From Streptomyces violaceoruber (GTDB lineage Bacteria; Actinomycetota; Actinomycetes; Streptomycetales; Streptomycetaceae), in assembly GCA_000720805.1 (NCBI GenBank), contig JODI01000033.1, forward strand, positions 29,432 through 93,431: a stretch of 64,000 bases of DNA, written 5' to 3'. Below are positions 36,198-45,380 of the stretch, piece after piece. The position numbers and the translations under genes are program-made. The first letter of the stretch is position 1; each line of letters begins with the position of its first letter. The notes under the pieces are model-generated. The model was not told where the DNA came from. It did no database searches and saw only the letters and a list, made by a program, of their open reading frames with translations.

Positions 36198-39008
36198 GTG
36201 ACCGTGCGACGGGACATCAAGGAGCCTGCCCGAAGCCGCCCCGACCTGCTGATCGGCAGGGAGGACCTGCTCACCGCGGCGCGTGAGCAGCTCGTCCGCG
36301 GCGGCAGCGTGCTGCTCCACGGCCCGGCCGGAATAGGAAAGTCGACCGCGCTGCGGACATTGGCCGCCGAATACACCGGCGCGGCCGGCACCGTCCTGCG
36401 CTGCTCCGCCACCGAGTCCGAATCCCATCTCCCCTTCCTGGCCCTGGCCGACCTCCTCGGCCTGGTCGTCGACGAGGTGTCCGGCCGGCTGCCCGCCGCC
36501 CAGCGCACCGCCCTGGAGTCGGCGCTCACCGGCCGCGGTGAGTCCACCCTCCAGCGCGACGGACTGGCCCTGCGCCTGGCCGTGCTGTCCGCGCTGCGCG
36601 CACTGGCCGCCAAGGGCCCCGTCCTGGTCGTCGCGGACGATCTGCAGTGGCTGGATCCGGCCAGCGCGGAACTCCTCGGCTTCGCCGCCCGCCGCCTCGG
36701 TGACACGCCCGTCCAGCTGCTGTGCGCGGTGCGCACGGACGGACAGGAGTACGACCGTCATCTACGCGCGTTGCCCCCGGACAGTCTCGCGGTCCGGCTC
36801 GGCCCGCTCTCCCGGACGCAGGTGTCCGAGCTCCTCACCCACCGCGGCTACACCGGCCTGCCCCGCTCCACCGTCCGGGACATCCACCGCACCAGCGGCG
36901 GCAACCCCCTGTTCGCGCTGGAACTGGGCCGGGCGCTCGCCGAGAACCCGACCCCGCCCCGCCCCGGCGAGCCGCTGCACGTGCCCACCTCGCTGCGGGC
37001 CCTGGTCCTCAGCCGCCTGGACATGCTGCCGGTCGAGGCCCGCCGCACCCTGCTGGTGGCCAGCGCCGGAGCGCGTCCCACGCTGGCGCTGCTGCACGCG
37101 GCCGGCCGGGACAACGCCGAGGCGGAGACCGCGCAGGCGGCGGCCCTCGGGCTGCTGGCGACGGAGCCGGAGGGGCCCGCCCTGCGGTTCGCCCATCCGC
37201 TGATCTCCGCCGCGCTGTACGCGGAGGCTCCCGCGCAGGAGCGGCGGGCCGTGCACGCCGCGCTGTCCACGGCCGCGTCCGATCCCATCGAGCGGGCCCG
37301 GCATCTCGCGCTGGCGACCACCGGTACCGACCCGGAGGTGGCGGCCAGGCTCGCCGAGGCCGCCACCCAGGCCCGGGACCGCGGGGCGCCCTCGGTGGCC
37401 GCCTCGCTCGGACTGCTCGCCGCCCGGCACACCCCGGCCGACACCGTGCCGGGACCGGACGAGCGGCGCCTGCAGGCCGCCGAGGACGCCATCACCGCCG
37501 GTGAGGTGGACCTCGCCAGGGACATCGCGCGTGAGGTGCTGACCCGGGTGACCGTGCCCGCGGACCGGGTGCGGGCCTGGATGGTGGTGATCGAGTCCGC
37601 CGGGCAGGCCCTCGGCGACGTCGACGCCGTGTTCCCGCAGGCGCTCGCCGACGCCGGCGAGGACCCCCGGCTGCTCGCCCTGGTCCACTACCAGCTGGCC
37701 TGGCGGGGCCTGGTCGTCCAGGGCGACTTCGCGGAGGGCCGGGAACAGGCCGCGCACGCCGCGGAGCTGGCGGCACGGGCCGGTGACCGGCGCACCGAGC
37801 TGCTGGCCCTCGCCTTCCAGGCCCAGACCGAGACCCTGATGGGCCATCCGGACGCCCCCGCCACCATCGACCGGGCGCTGAGGGAGCCCCAGGACCCGCT
37901 GGTGGCCTGCCATCACAACGGGCCGGGTCTGACCCGGTTCCGCTGGCTGATCATGGGCGACCAGCTGGCCGAGGCCCGCTCCACCGTGACCGGGCTGCTG
38001 CGCGAGGTACGCCGCCGCGGGATGGTCGAGAGCGAGGTGCACTTCCTGCGCCTGCTCGCCGAGACCGAGCTGCGTTCCGGGCACTGCGGCCGGGCCCTCG
38101 ACCTGGCCCGGGAGAGCCTGCGGCTGGCCCGTGACTCCGGCATCGGCGAGGTGGCCTCCGCGCTGCTCACCTCCTTCGCGGAGGCGGCCGGCGGGGACGT
38201 CGACCGGGCGCTGGCGCTGGCCCGGGAGGCGGCGGACCACGCCGAGGTGGACGGCGACCAGATGTACGTCTCACGCGCCCTGGCCGCCCTCGGCCACGCC
38301 CAGTTGGTCGCCGGGGACGCGCCGGGCGCGGTCGGGTCGCTGCGCCGGGTGCGGGAGCTGGAGCTCGGGCTCGGCATCACCGACCCGGCACGCGGACGCT
38401 GGCACGGCGATCTGGCCGAGTCCCTGGTGCGCACCGGTGAGATCGCCGAGGCGCAGGACCTCATCACGGTGACCCGGAAGCACGCGCTGCGCCTGGGCCG
38501 CGAGTGCGTGCTCGCCGTACTGGACCGGGCGGAGGCGCTGGTGCGCGCGGCCCGCGGTGAACACGAGGCAGCTCTACGGCAGTTGACATCGGCTCAGGAC
38601 CGGCTGGCCAAGCTGGGCTACGGGCTGGAGGAGGCGCGCGCCGCGTTCGCGCTGGCCGCGCTGCGCACCCGTACGCCCGGACCGACCTCGTACGACGAGG
38701 CGGCGCGGCTGTTCCGGCGCTGCCGGGCGCTGCCGTGGCTGCGGCAGGTGGAGGCGGCCGCGGTGCCGCCGCCGGCGGAGCCGGTCGTCGCCCCCTCGCC
38801 CGCGCTCGACGCGCTGGACGGACTGGCCTCGATGGAGCGTCAGGTCGCCGCGCTGGTCATGGAGGGCGCGACCAACCGGGAGATAGCCGGGCGGCTGTTC
38901 ATCAGCGTCAAGACGGTGGAAGCGACCCTGACCCGGGTCTACCGCAAGCTCGGGATCCGATCGCGGGTCGACATCGTCCGACTGGCGGCGGGCCGTCGTA
39001 CGGGCTGA
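36198..39008 (+). CDS. LAL-family large ATP-binding LuxR regulator
   Basis: A 936-residue regulator. The STAND/AAA-type ATPase has Walker A 'LLHGPAGIGKSTALRTL' near residue 47 and Walker B 'PVLVVADDLQWLDP' near 150; a helical TPR-like middle of about 500 residues follows, then a LuxR HTH at the end ('SMERQVAALVMEGATNRE', 'KTVEATLTRVYRKLGI'). I start at the GTG at 36198, 4 bases after GGAGGG; a GTG at 36204 is also possible. LAL proteins often control specialised metabolism, but no biosynthetic cluster is adjacent. Confidence 0.92.
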   Translation: MTVRRDIKEPARSRPDLLIGREDLLTAAREQLVRGGSVLLHGPAGIGKSTALRTLAAEYTGAAGTVLRCSATESESHLPFLALADLLGLVVDEVSGRLPAAQRTALESALTGRGESTLQRDGLALRLAVLSALRALAAKGPVLVVADDLQWLDPASAELLGFAARRLGDTPVQLLCAVRTDGQEYDRHLRALPPDSLAVRLGPLSRTQVSELLTHRGYTGLPRSTVRDIHRTSGGNPLFALELGRALAENPTPPRPGEPLHVPTSLRALVLSRLDMLPVEARRTLLVASAGARPTLALLHAAGRDNAEAETAQAAALGLLATEPEGPALRFAHPLISAALYAEAPAQERRAVHAALSTAASDPIERARHLALATTGTDPEVAARLAEAATQARDRGAPSVAASLGLLAARHTPADTVPGPDERRLQAAEDAITAGEVDLARDIAREVLTRVTVPADRVRAWMVVIESAGQALGDVDAVFPQALADAGEDPRLLALVHYQLAWRGLVVQGDFAEGREQAAHAAELAARAGDRRTELLALAFQAQTETLMGHPDAPATIDRALREPQDPLVACHHNGPGLTRFRWLIMGDQLAEARSTVTGLLREVRRRGMVESEVHFLRLLAETELRSGHCGRALDLARESLRLARDSGIGEVASALLTSFAEAAGGDVDRALALAREAADHAEVDGDQMYVSRALAALGHAQLVAGDAPGAVGSLRRVRELELGLGITDPARGRWHGDLAESLVRTGEIAEAQDLITVTRKHALRLGRECVLAVLDRAEALVRAARGEHEAALRQLTSAQDRLAKLGYGLEEARAAFALAALRTRTPGPTSYDEAARLFRRCRALPWLRQVEAAAVPPPAEPVVAPSPALDALDGLASMERQVAALVMEGATNREIAGRLFISVKTVEATLTRVYRKLGIRSRVDIVRLAAGRRTG

Positions 39009-39356
39009 CCCCGCAGTGTGAGCTGATCCGTAGTACGAGCTGTCCCGGTCCTACGAGTTCTCCCGGTCGTACGAGTTCTCCCGGTCGTACGAGTTCTCCC
39101 GGTCGTACGAGCCGCCCCTGAAAGTTTCCGGGATGTTACACCATCCCAGGCGGGGTTTGACGTCACACGACCGAGGGTTTTCCCTGCCCAACTCCCTTAG
39201 GGGCTTCCCTCATTGGGAAGGGGAACCCCGGGTTCTAGCGTAAGGGGCGTGCCGCTCGCCCGGTCACCCGGGGGTCGGTCCCGAGACCCCCGGTGCACAA
39301 CCCCCCACACCCGACCCGTGCGACCCCCCACCGGCCATCCCCCCACGAGGAGAACC
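39009..39356. other. Intergenic region before the trypsin gene
   Basis: A 348-base gap containing an 18-bp array (39034-39111) and a small hairpin CTTCCC-TCATT-GGGAAG at 39204-39220. A ribosome site, GAGGAGAA, stands before the trypsin ATG. No gene was found. Confidence 0.6.
39034..39111. repeat. 18-bp tandem repeat, 4.3 units
   Basis: Units at 39034, 39052, 39070 and 39088 plus a partial TACGAG; three of four are identical, TACGAGTTCTCCCGGTCG. It starts 25 bases after the stop of the LAL gene. No spacer sequences, so it is not CRISPR-like. Confidence 0.95.
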
Positions 39357-40148
39357 ATGTTCGGGTTCAACCGCGCCAAGAAGACCGCCGCCGCCGTGGC
39401 CGCCACCGCTGCCGCCGCCGCGACCGTACTGATCGGCGCCCCGGCCGCCGTCGCCGCTCCCCAGCCCATCGTCGGCGGCACCACGACCACGACGACCGCG
39501 TACCCGTTCATGATGCAGATCACGGACGCCTCGCAGAACCAGTTCTGCGGCGGCACCCTGGTCTCCGCCACCAAGGTCGTCACCGCGGCCCACTGTATGG
39601 TCGGCGAGTCCACCAGCAGCGTCAGAGTCGTCGGCGGCCGCACGTACCTCAACGGCACCAACGGCACGGTCAGCCGGGTCAGCAAGATCTGGATCAACCC
39701 GAGCTACACCGACGCCACCAACGGCGACGACGTGGCCGTACTGACGCTGTCGACGTCGATGCCGTACACCAAGGCGTCGTACGTCTCCTCGTCCCAGACG
39801 AGCGTGTACGCGGCCGGCACCACCGCCCGCATCATCGGCTGGGGCACCACCTCGTCGAACGGCAGCTCCTCCAACCAGCTGCGCACCGCGACCGTGCCGA
39901 TCGTCTCCGACAGCAGCTGCGCGAGCTCCTACGGCTCCGAGTACGTCAAGAGCGACATGGTCTGCGCCGGATACACCTCCGGCGGCACCGACACCTGCCA
40001 GGGCGACAGCGGCGGTCCCCTGCTCATCGGGGGCGTCCTGGCAGGGATCACTTCCTGGGGCGAGGGCTGTGCCCAGGCTGGTTACCCGGGTGTCTACACC
40101 CGGTTGACCACCTTCTCCAGCCTGGTGACCGCACAGGTCAACTCGTAA
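39357..40148 (+). CDS. Secreted trypsin-like serine protease (S1)
   Basis: A 263-residue exported trypsin. A Sec signal peptide (1-34) and a four-residue propeptide precede the mature start 'IVGGTTTTTTAYPF'. The triad is intact: His in 'VVTAAHCM', Asp in 'NGDDVAVLTLS', Ser in 'DTCQGDSGGPLL'. The Asp six residues before the Ser ('DTCQGDS') sets trypsin-type specificity for Lys/Arg. Six cysteines would give three disulfides as in S. griseus trypsin. ATG at 39357 follows GAGGAGAA. Monocistronic, with a strong terminator after it. Confidence 0.95.
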   Translation: MFGFNRAKKTAAAVAATAAAAATVLIGAPAAVAAPQPIVGGTTTTTTAYPFMMQITDASQNQFCGGTLVSATKVVTAAHCMVGESTSSVRVVGGRTYLNGTNGTVSRVSKIWINPSYTDATNGDDVAVLTLSTSMPYTKASYVSSSQTSVYAAGTTARIIGWGTTSSNGSSSNQLRTATVPIVSDSSCASSYGSEYVKSDMVCAGYTSGGTDTCQGDSGGPLLIGGVLAGITSWGEGCAQAGYPGVYTRLTTFSSLVTAQVNS

Positions 40149-40186
40149 CCCGGAAAGTCCTCCTGAGTATCCCTCAGGTGAGAAAC

Positions 40187-40231
40187 CAGGGGGCGTTGCG
40201 GGCCTCCACGAGCGGCCCGCAACGCCCCCTG
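40187..40231. terminator. Strong bidirectional terminator
   Basis: A perfect 18-bp stem, arms at 40187-40204 and 40214-40231, with a 9-base loop, between the trypsin gene and the convergent winged-helix gene. Confidence 0.93.
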
Positions 40232-40256
40232 TCCATGTGCCGGGGCAGGGCGGCGC

Positions 40257-41501
40257 CTACCGGACGACCGTGCCGAAGCGGATGTCGTACGACGACTCGG
40301 GGTGCATCGTGCCCAGCATGCGCTGACCTTCCTCGCTCACCTCGTGGCGCTGCTCGGCGGTGAGAGGGCCGAAGGGCTCGACGACGAGAGCGTCGTCCTC
40401 CAGCTTCCACACGCCCGCGACGAAGCCGTCGACCAGGACGGTGCGGTGGGCCTGGTTGCCCTGCCAGGTGCGGCCGCGGTGCTCCGGCGGGACGACGCGG
40501 GCGCGGTCCGCGTGGGAGAGGAGCAGGTTGTCGAACTCGGGCAGGAAGCGGGGCGGGGCCGGGGTGTCCGCGTCGGGTCGGGGAGCGTCCGGCAGGTCGA
40601 AGAGTTCGACACCGTGCTCGTCGCGGAAGGTGAGCAGCCCCGGGCGGAGACGTTCGAAGACCTCGCGCAGACGGGTCAGGCCGGCCCAGGTCTGCATGTC
40701 CTTGACGGAGGCCGGACCGAACGCGGCGAGGTAGCGCAGCACGGTGGCGTCGGGGGTGGGCGCGGGCGCGGCCGGGCGGCCCAGCCAGTGCTCGGCGGTG
40801 GTCAGGGCGACCTGCCCGCTCCTGCCCCACAGTCCGCGCGGCGTCACCTGGACCAGCGGAAGCTTGCAGCGGGCGGCGACCGCGAGGGCCCGCGGATCGG
40901 CGTCCGGCCACTGGGCGAGCAGGGCCTCCCGCAGCTGCTTCATGGTCCGCGGCTCGGCCTCGACGAGGTCCCGGGCCAGCGCGGCGAGCCGGTCGAGGTC
41001 GACGCCCTGAAGTCCCTTGCGAAAATGGGTGAGTTCACGGTCCCGGGCGGGCTGCACCAGCGGTCGCAGGGTGAGGCAGTCCGCGGCGGTATGGGTGTGA
41101 ATGGTCGAGCGCATACTGACGATGCGGACGACCTCACGGTCGGCCATCAGCCCCGACAGCTCGGCCGGCGCGAACCCGTCGAGGCGGGCGGTCAGCGCGT
41201 AGTACGGAGGCTTCACGTTCTGCGCCTGGAGACCGAGCAGGTGCTCGACAGCCGACTTGGCGGACAGCGGGACGCGGCGCAGCAGCAGTTGCCGTTCGAG
41301 GGTGGCGCGGTTGAGGGCGCGGGCGTCGAGGACGGGGGCGGTGGCTGTCTTGGCAGCCGTCATGGCTGCCGTCTTGGCTGCCGTCTTGGCTACCGTCTTG
41401 GCTGCCGCGGCCGGCGTAGCTGTGGTCGCGCCGCCCGCACTGTCCGCACCGGCGGCCGACCGCGGGGTGCTCGCCTTCGTCTCCTTCGTCCTCTTGGTCA
41501 T
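40257..41501 (-). CDS. AlkZ-like winged-helix DNA glycosylase family protein (HTH_42)
   Basis: A 414-residue protein of the three-winged-helix family that includes E. coli YcaQ/AlkX and Streptomyces AlkZ DNA glycosylases for alkylation damage and interstrand crosslinks. The catalytic Q-x-Q motif is at Q92/Q94 ('LLGLQAQNVKPPYYALTARL'). 'SMRSTIHTHTAAD' and 'FLPEFDNLLLSHADR' are family signatures. Residues 30-57 are a KTA/KTAA repeat encoded by five 12-bp units. ATG at 41501. The QxQ form is closer to AlkZ than to YcaQ (QxD). Many family members are uncharacterised, so lesion specificity is unknown. Confidence 0.85.
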   Translation of the reverse strand: MTKRTKETKASTPRSAAGADSAGGATTATPAAAAKTVAKTAAKTAAMTAAKTATAPVLDARALNRATLERQLLLRRVPLSAKSAVEHLLGLQAQNVKPPYYALTARLDGFAPAELSGLMADREVVRIVSMRSTIHTHTAADCLTLRPLVQPARDRELTHFRKGLQGVDLDRLAALARDLVEAEPRTMKQLREALLAQWPDADPRALAVAARCKLPLVQVTPRGLWGRSGQVALTTAEHWLGRPAAPAPTPDATVLRYLAAFGPASVKDMQTWAGLTRLREVFERLRPGLLTFRDEHGVELFDLPDAPRPDADTPAPPRFLPEFDNLLLSHADRARVVPPEHRGRTWQGNQAHRTVLVDGFVAGVWKLEDDALVVEPFGPLTAEQRHEVSEEGQRMLGTMHPESSYDIRFGTVVR

Positions 41502-41764
41502 ACGGACCACGGTAGCGAGGGTCGCGGACAGCCCCGGTCCGCAACTGTCACCGAACCCAGCCCCGCCGGCGATGTCGCGGCCGGCGGTGGGGACGGAAGG
41601 CCGGGCGGCTTCGGGCGTCGCGAGAAGCGCGACGATGGTGAGCGCCTGATTCTGATCTGCTCAGGCTGCTGCATCACAGGAGGCTCAGGAATGTGCGGGC
41701 GCCGCTGCCCGCTTGTCTCATATCATCGGCCCGCACCGACCCGTCGAGTAACACCAAGGACTTT

Positions 41765-42619
41765 GTGAATCACTCCGATCTCCGCGCCAAGTCCCCCTCG
41801 CTCGCAGCCGGCATGGCCGCCACCGATCACAGTCCGGACATCCAGCTGTCCCAGACTCGCCACCGCGCCACGCTCGTGGCGAGCTGGCACATTGAGCCAG
41901 GCTCGACTGTCCTCGAACTGGGCTGCGGCCAAGGCGACATGACCGCCGTCCTCGCAGAGGCGGTTGGGCCCAAAGGGCGCGTGGTGGCCGTCGACGTGGC
42001 CGAACCCTCCTACGGGGCGCCGGTGACGCTCGGAGAATCGGCAGCCCGGCTCACGGCGGGCCCTCTCGGGCCGCGCATCGACTTCCGCTTCGGCACCGAC
42101 GTCCTCGACCCGTCAGTCGACTTCCCCGAAAGTACCTTCGACCACGTGGTGCTCGCGCACTGCTCCTGGTACTTCGCATCGCTCGGACAACTGCGAGACA
42201 CACTGGCCCGGGTACGGCCGTGGGCGCGGCGACTGTGGTTCACGGAGTGGGACTTGACGCCCGCATCCGGTGACCAGCTGGCGCACCTCCTCGCCGTGCT
42301 GATCCAGGGGCAGACCGAGGCCGCAGGATCGCGTGGCCAGGGCAACGTCCGTACTCCTTTCTCCCGTGAGGGGCTGCTGCGGCTCCTGCCTGAGGCCGGC
42401 TGGACGGCCGACGGCAGCAGGTCGGTCGATACCGAAGGGCTTCAGGACGGCGACTGGGAAATCGCTGCTTGCCTCGACCTGGCCGGAGCAGAGGAGCGTC
42501 TGGCCGCGCTGCCCGAGCCGGTGCGACAGCTCGTCCTGAGCCAGGCCGACGTTCTCCGGGCCGTGGCCAAGCCGCGCGGCAACCGCGCGCTCGCCGCGTA
42601 CTCGGTCGCCGCGCACTGA
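41765..42619 (+). CDS. Class I SAM-dependent methyltransferase
   Basis: A 284-residue methyltransferase. Motif I is 'STVLELGCGQGDMTAVLAE', motif II 'RVVAVDVAEP', and the acidic motif near 'ESTFDHVVLAHCSWYF'. I start at the GTG at 41765, with AAGGA five bases before it. Substrate unknown; the 'LAHCSWYFAS' region resembles small-molecule methyltransferases. It stands alone, between a winged-helix gene and remnant DNA. Its slightly lower GC3 than its neighbours may hint at later acquisition. Confidence 0.85.
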   Translation: MNHSDLRAKSPSLAAGMAATDHSPDIQLSQTRHRATLVASWHIEPGSTVLELGCGQGDMTAVLAEAVGPKGRVVAVDVAEPSYGAPVTLGESAARLTAGPLGPRIDFRFGTDVLDPSVDFPESTFDHVVLAHCSWYFASLGQLRDTLARVRPWARRLWFTEWDLTPASGDQLAHLLAVLIQGQTEAAGSRGQGNVRTPFSREGLLRLLPEAGWTADGSRSVDTEGLQDGDWEIAACLDLAGAEERLAALPEPVRQLVLSQADVLRAVAKPRGNRALAAYSVAAH

Positions 42620-42649
42620 CATACGTCGCAGCGGCTGGCTGGTCGAAGT

Positions 42650-42979
42650 TCAGTGAGATCGGCCGGTGGAGGTGGTGGTCACCACCGCCGGACTGATCAG
42701 TCCCGAGGTGGTCGCCACCTCCGGACTGATCGGTCCCGCTCTGCTTCGCGGGACGCCGGCTGTCCGCTTCTGCGGGAGGTCCGGCGGGTGACGCGCCTGG
42801 TCATCGTCGTCGGTCCCGTCGGCGAGGTCACCGGCCTCTTCCCGGGTCAGCGACCGACCGGGGTCCACCTCCGGTCCGATCCGCGTCAGTGCGTCAGCCG
42901 GGGTCAGCCCCCGCGCGGACAACACCCAGTGGCCGAGACTCACCTGCTCCGCTGTCGCCAGCCACCGAACTCCGTCCAA
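42650..42979 (-). pseudogene. Truncated DUF6461-like coding remnant
   Basis: In the 433-base gap between two methyltransferases the minus strand has a coding-like segment: 'GVRWLATAEQVSLGHWVL' and 'ARGLTPADALTRIG', then an acidic stretch. This resembles the N-terminus of Streptomyces DUF6461 proteins, which normally continue for another hundred residues. No good start codon is present (TTG at 42979 only), and the frame runs into direct repeats of CCGGACTGATC-GTCCCG at 42688-42705 and 42721-42738. It is probably a broken gene. Confidence 0.4.
42688..42738. repeat. 18-bp direct repeat, 33 bp apart
   Basis: CCGGACTGATCAGTCCCG at 42688 recurs at 42721 with one change. Each copy contains the inverted pair GGACTGATCRGTCC. 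It lies at the end of the DUF6461-like remnant. Confidence 0.75.
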
Positions 42980-43052
42980 CGTCGTCCTGACGTCGTCCTT
43001 TCGGCGCAGGCGCCCCCGAGCGCGAGGCGGTACTCGAGAGGCCGGCCCGGCG

Positions 43053-43871
43053 TCAGGGCTTGCGGCCCACTCCGCAGTAGGCGTCGACCGCGGTACGGAC
43101 GGCGGCACCGGGTTCGGGGCGCCACTCGGTCACCTGGACGATGCCGGGCTCCACCAGGTCGAGGCCGTCGAAGAACCCGGCTATCTCCTCGACGCCGCGC
43201 ACGTAGTACGGCACGGCGCCGCTCTTGTTGTACGCCTCGGACGCGGCGATCATGCCCGGGCTGGTGGAGGTGCTGTCGCTGATCACCAGGTGGCTGCCCG
43301 AGGGGAGACCGTCCATGAGCCTGCGCACCAGTTCGCGTGCCCGGTCGTACTCGGCGACATGGCCGAGGGTGTTGAGGATCATCAGGGCGACCGGCCGGGA
43401 GAAGTCGAGGGTGGCCGCGGCGGCCTCCAGGACGGACTCGGGCTCGTACAGGTCGGCGTCCAGGTAGGCGGTCACGCCCTCCTTGGTGCTGGTCAGCAGG
43501 GCGTTGGCGTGGGCCAGCACGATGGGGTCGTTGTCGACGTACACGATCCGCGCGTCCGGGGCAACGCGCTGGGCCACCTCATGGGTGTTGTCGGCGGTCG
43601 GCAGGCCCGTGCCGATGTCCAGGAACTGCCGGATGCCCTGTTCGCCGGCCAGGTACCGCACGGCACGCCCCAGGAAGTGCCGGCTCGTCAGCGCCACGTC
43701 GACGAGGCCGGGGAAGATCTCCTTGATCTGGTCCCCGATCTGCTGGTCGACCTCGTAGTGGTCCTTGCCGCCGACGAAGTAGTTCCAGAAGCGGGCCGAG
43801 TGCGGCTTGGATGTGTCGATCCGGGCCGCTAACGCGGCGCGGGCGGCGGCATCGGGACGGGCGTCCGACAC
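43053..43871 (-). CDS. SAM-dependent methyltransferase (Methyltransf_19/DUF574)
   Basis: A 272-residue protein of the large actinobacterial family with 'SARFWNYFVGGKDHYEVDQQ' near the N-terminus, 'QFLDIGTGLPTADNTHEVAQ' as the SAM site, 'VYVDNDPIVLAHANALL' as motif II, and 'VPYYVRGVEEIAGFFDGL' near the end. I start at the GTG at 43871, after AGGAGG. Substrates of this family are mostly unknown. Streptomyces genomes carry many copies. Confidence 0.9.
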   Translation of the reverse strand: MSDARPDAAARAALAARIDTSKPHSARFWNYFVGGKDHYEVDQQIGDQIKEIFPGLVDVALTSRHFLGRAVRYLAGEQGIRQFLDIGTGLPTADNTHEVAQRVAPDARIVYVDNDPIVLAHANALLTSTKEGVTAYLDADLYEPESVLEAAAATLDFSRPVALMILNTLGHVAEYDRARELVRRLMDGLPSGSHLVISDSTSTSPGMIAASEAYNKSGAVPYYVRGVEEIAGFFDGLDLVEPGIVQVTEWRPEPGAAVRTAVDAYCGVGRKP

Positions 43872-44034
43872 GGCGGGTCCTCCTGTGGTCCGGCGTTGGT
43901 GATCAGACACCAACCGTAGGCGAATCCATCCTGCCCGACGGGGAGTTACGCCGAGATCACCGTCACGCACAGTGGAGTTTTGGCCAAGCTTTCCGTGTCC
44001 GACCGCCACCGGCTGAGGACGACTCCGGGACGGG

Positions 44035-44631
44035 TCAGCGCGGTCCCTGATCTGACCCGGAGTCGAACGCCGCCTCGACAGGCCGCTCGTCGACCAGAAC
44101 CCGCCCCTGCGGCGGACCGTTCAGGATCGCGCGTACGGCGGTCAGCACGTCCGGCGCCACATGGTCCGCGTGGGCTGTCTCCTCCGGCCGGGTCCGGTCG
44201 GAGGGTACGAGGATGCCGTGGCCGCCTGCCCGGCGCGCGGCCTCGACATGCGCGCCCCGGTCACCGACGACGACACAGTCCGCCGGGGCCGTGCACACCC
44301 GTCCGACCGCCCAGAGGATCAGCCCCGGTTCGGGGGCGCGGCAGTGGCAGCCGTCGTCCATGCCGTGCGGGCACACGCCCCGGACGTCGAACGGGCCGAG
44401 CAGCTCGTCGACCCGCCGGTCCACGCGGCGCACGTCGGCGTCGCTGAGCAGACCGCCGGCCAGACCGGGCTGGTGGGTGACGAACCCTGTGCTGATGCCG
44501 TGCTGTCGCAGCAGAGCGACCGCCTCGCGGGCGCCGGCGACGGGGCGCACCCGGTCGGGGTCGGCGTTGTGCGGGACGTCCTCGACGAGGGTGCCGTCCC
44601 GTTCGAACAGCACGACCTGGACGCGGCTCAC
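44035..44631 (-). CDS. HAD-IIIA (GmhB-like) hydrolase with altered nucleophile
   Basis: A 198-residue haloacid-dehalogenase-type phosphatase close to D,D-heptose-1,7-bisphosphate phosphatase: 'HGISTGFVTHQPGLAGG', the zinc-site residues 'CPHGMDDGCHCRAPEPGL' and 'CVVVGDRGAHVEAARRAG'. Motif I reads 'VLFERDGTLVED', with Glu10 where the nucleophilic Asp of DxDGT is expected, while the second Asp (D12) is kept. Classical phosphatase activity would be impaired. GTG start at 44631. Alone on its strand between a methyltransferase and an SRPBCC gene. Confidence 0.85.
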   Translation of the reverse strand: MSRVQVVLFERDGTLVEDVPHNADPDRVRPVAGAREAVALLRQHGISTGFVTHQPGLAGGLLSDADVRRVDRRVDELLGPFDVRGVCPHGMDDGCHCRAPEPGLILWAVGRVCTAPADCVVVGDRGAHVEAARRAGGHGILVPSDRTRPEETAHADHVAPDVLTAVRAILNGPPQGRVLVDERPVEAAFDSGSDQGPR

Positions 44632-44889
44632 GGCGCCACCTCCTCACTCGGTGCTCACGGTCACGTGCGTCGAGTCGGGTAACCGATCGGCGATCGCGCA
44701 TGCGCCGGGTGGGCGGGGAAGGGGCCGACGGACCGGTGGGACCGGTGGGACCGGTGCGACGCACCACCACGGTCCAACGGGCAGCGCGTTCGCCCCGAGT
44801 ACGCCCCGGGGACCACGCCCGGCTGACTCAAGTGAGTGAGCCGTATACGAACACCCCGCTGATCAGGCCCGATTCCCTACGATCGTCCC

Positions 44890-45330
44890 GTGGTCACCTT
44901 CCTGCTCGAACGCACGGCCCCGCTCCCCCTCGACGAGGCGTGGCGTCGCCTCACGGAGTGGCCCCGCCACGGCGCGGTGGTTCCCCTGACCCGGGTCACC
45001 GTGCTCACACCGCCACCGACCCGCGAGGGCACGGTCTTCGTGGCCCGCTCTGGGATCGGTCCGCTCGCCTTCGACGACCGGATGGAGGTCACGGTCTGGC
45101 GCCCCCCGGTGGACGACGGGCCGGGCTTCGTCCGCCTGGTCAAGCGGGGGCGAGTGGTCAGGGGTTGGGCCGAGATCGAGGTGCGGCCGGGCCCCGGAGG
45201 GCGGGCACGGGTGGTCTGGCGGGAGGAGGTGGACGTACGCCTGCTCCCCGGAGTCTTCGACGGGCTGCTCGCGGGAACCTCCCGCCGGATGTTCGGACGG
45301 GCGGTGAACCGCCTTCTCAGACGGCCGTGA
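44890..45330 (+). CDS. SRPBCC-family protein
   Basis: A 146-residue START-like protein of the polyketide cyclase/dehydrase type. 'FLLERTAPLPLDEAWRRL' starts strand 1 and helix 1, and 'GRARVVWREEVDVRLLPG' plus a C-terminal helix close the cavity. The ligand is unknown. GTG at 44890. A 9-bp repeat (GGACCGGTG, three units near 44731-44757) lies in the gap upstream. Confidence 0.82.
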   Translation: MVTFLLERTAPLPLDEAWRRLTEWPRHGAVVPLTRVTVLTPPPTREGTVFVARSGIGPLAFDDRMEVTVWRPPVDDGPGFVRLVKRGRVVRGWAEIEVRPGPGGRARVVWREEVDVRLLPGVFDGLLAGTSRRMFGRAVNRLLRRP

Positions 45331-45380
45331 GGGCGGTCGCACGCCTCGTCCGCGCGGTACCAGCAGCCACGGGCTCCCGC

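Noticed and set aside
36198..39008. LAL regulator as a sign of a biosynthetic gene cluster
   Set aside because: No polyketide, NRPS, terpene or RiPP genes are next to it; the ligases nearby are ordinary catabolic types.
39034..39111. Possible CRISPR array
   Set aside because: The units are contiguous 18-bp repeats with no spacers and there are no cas genes in the window.
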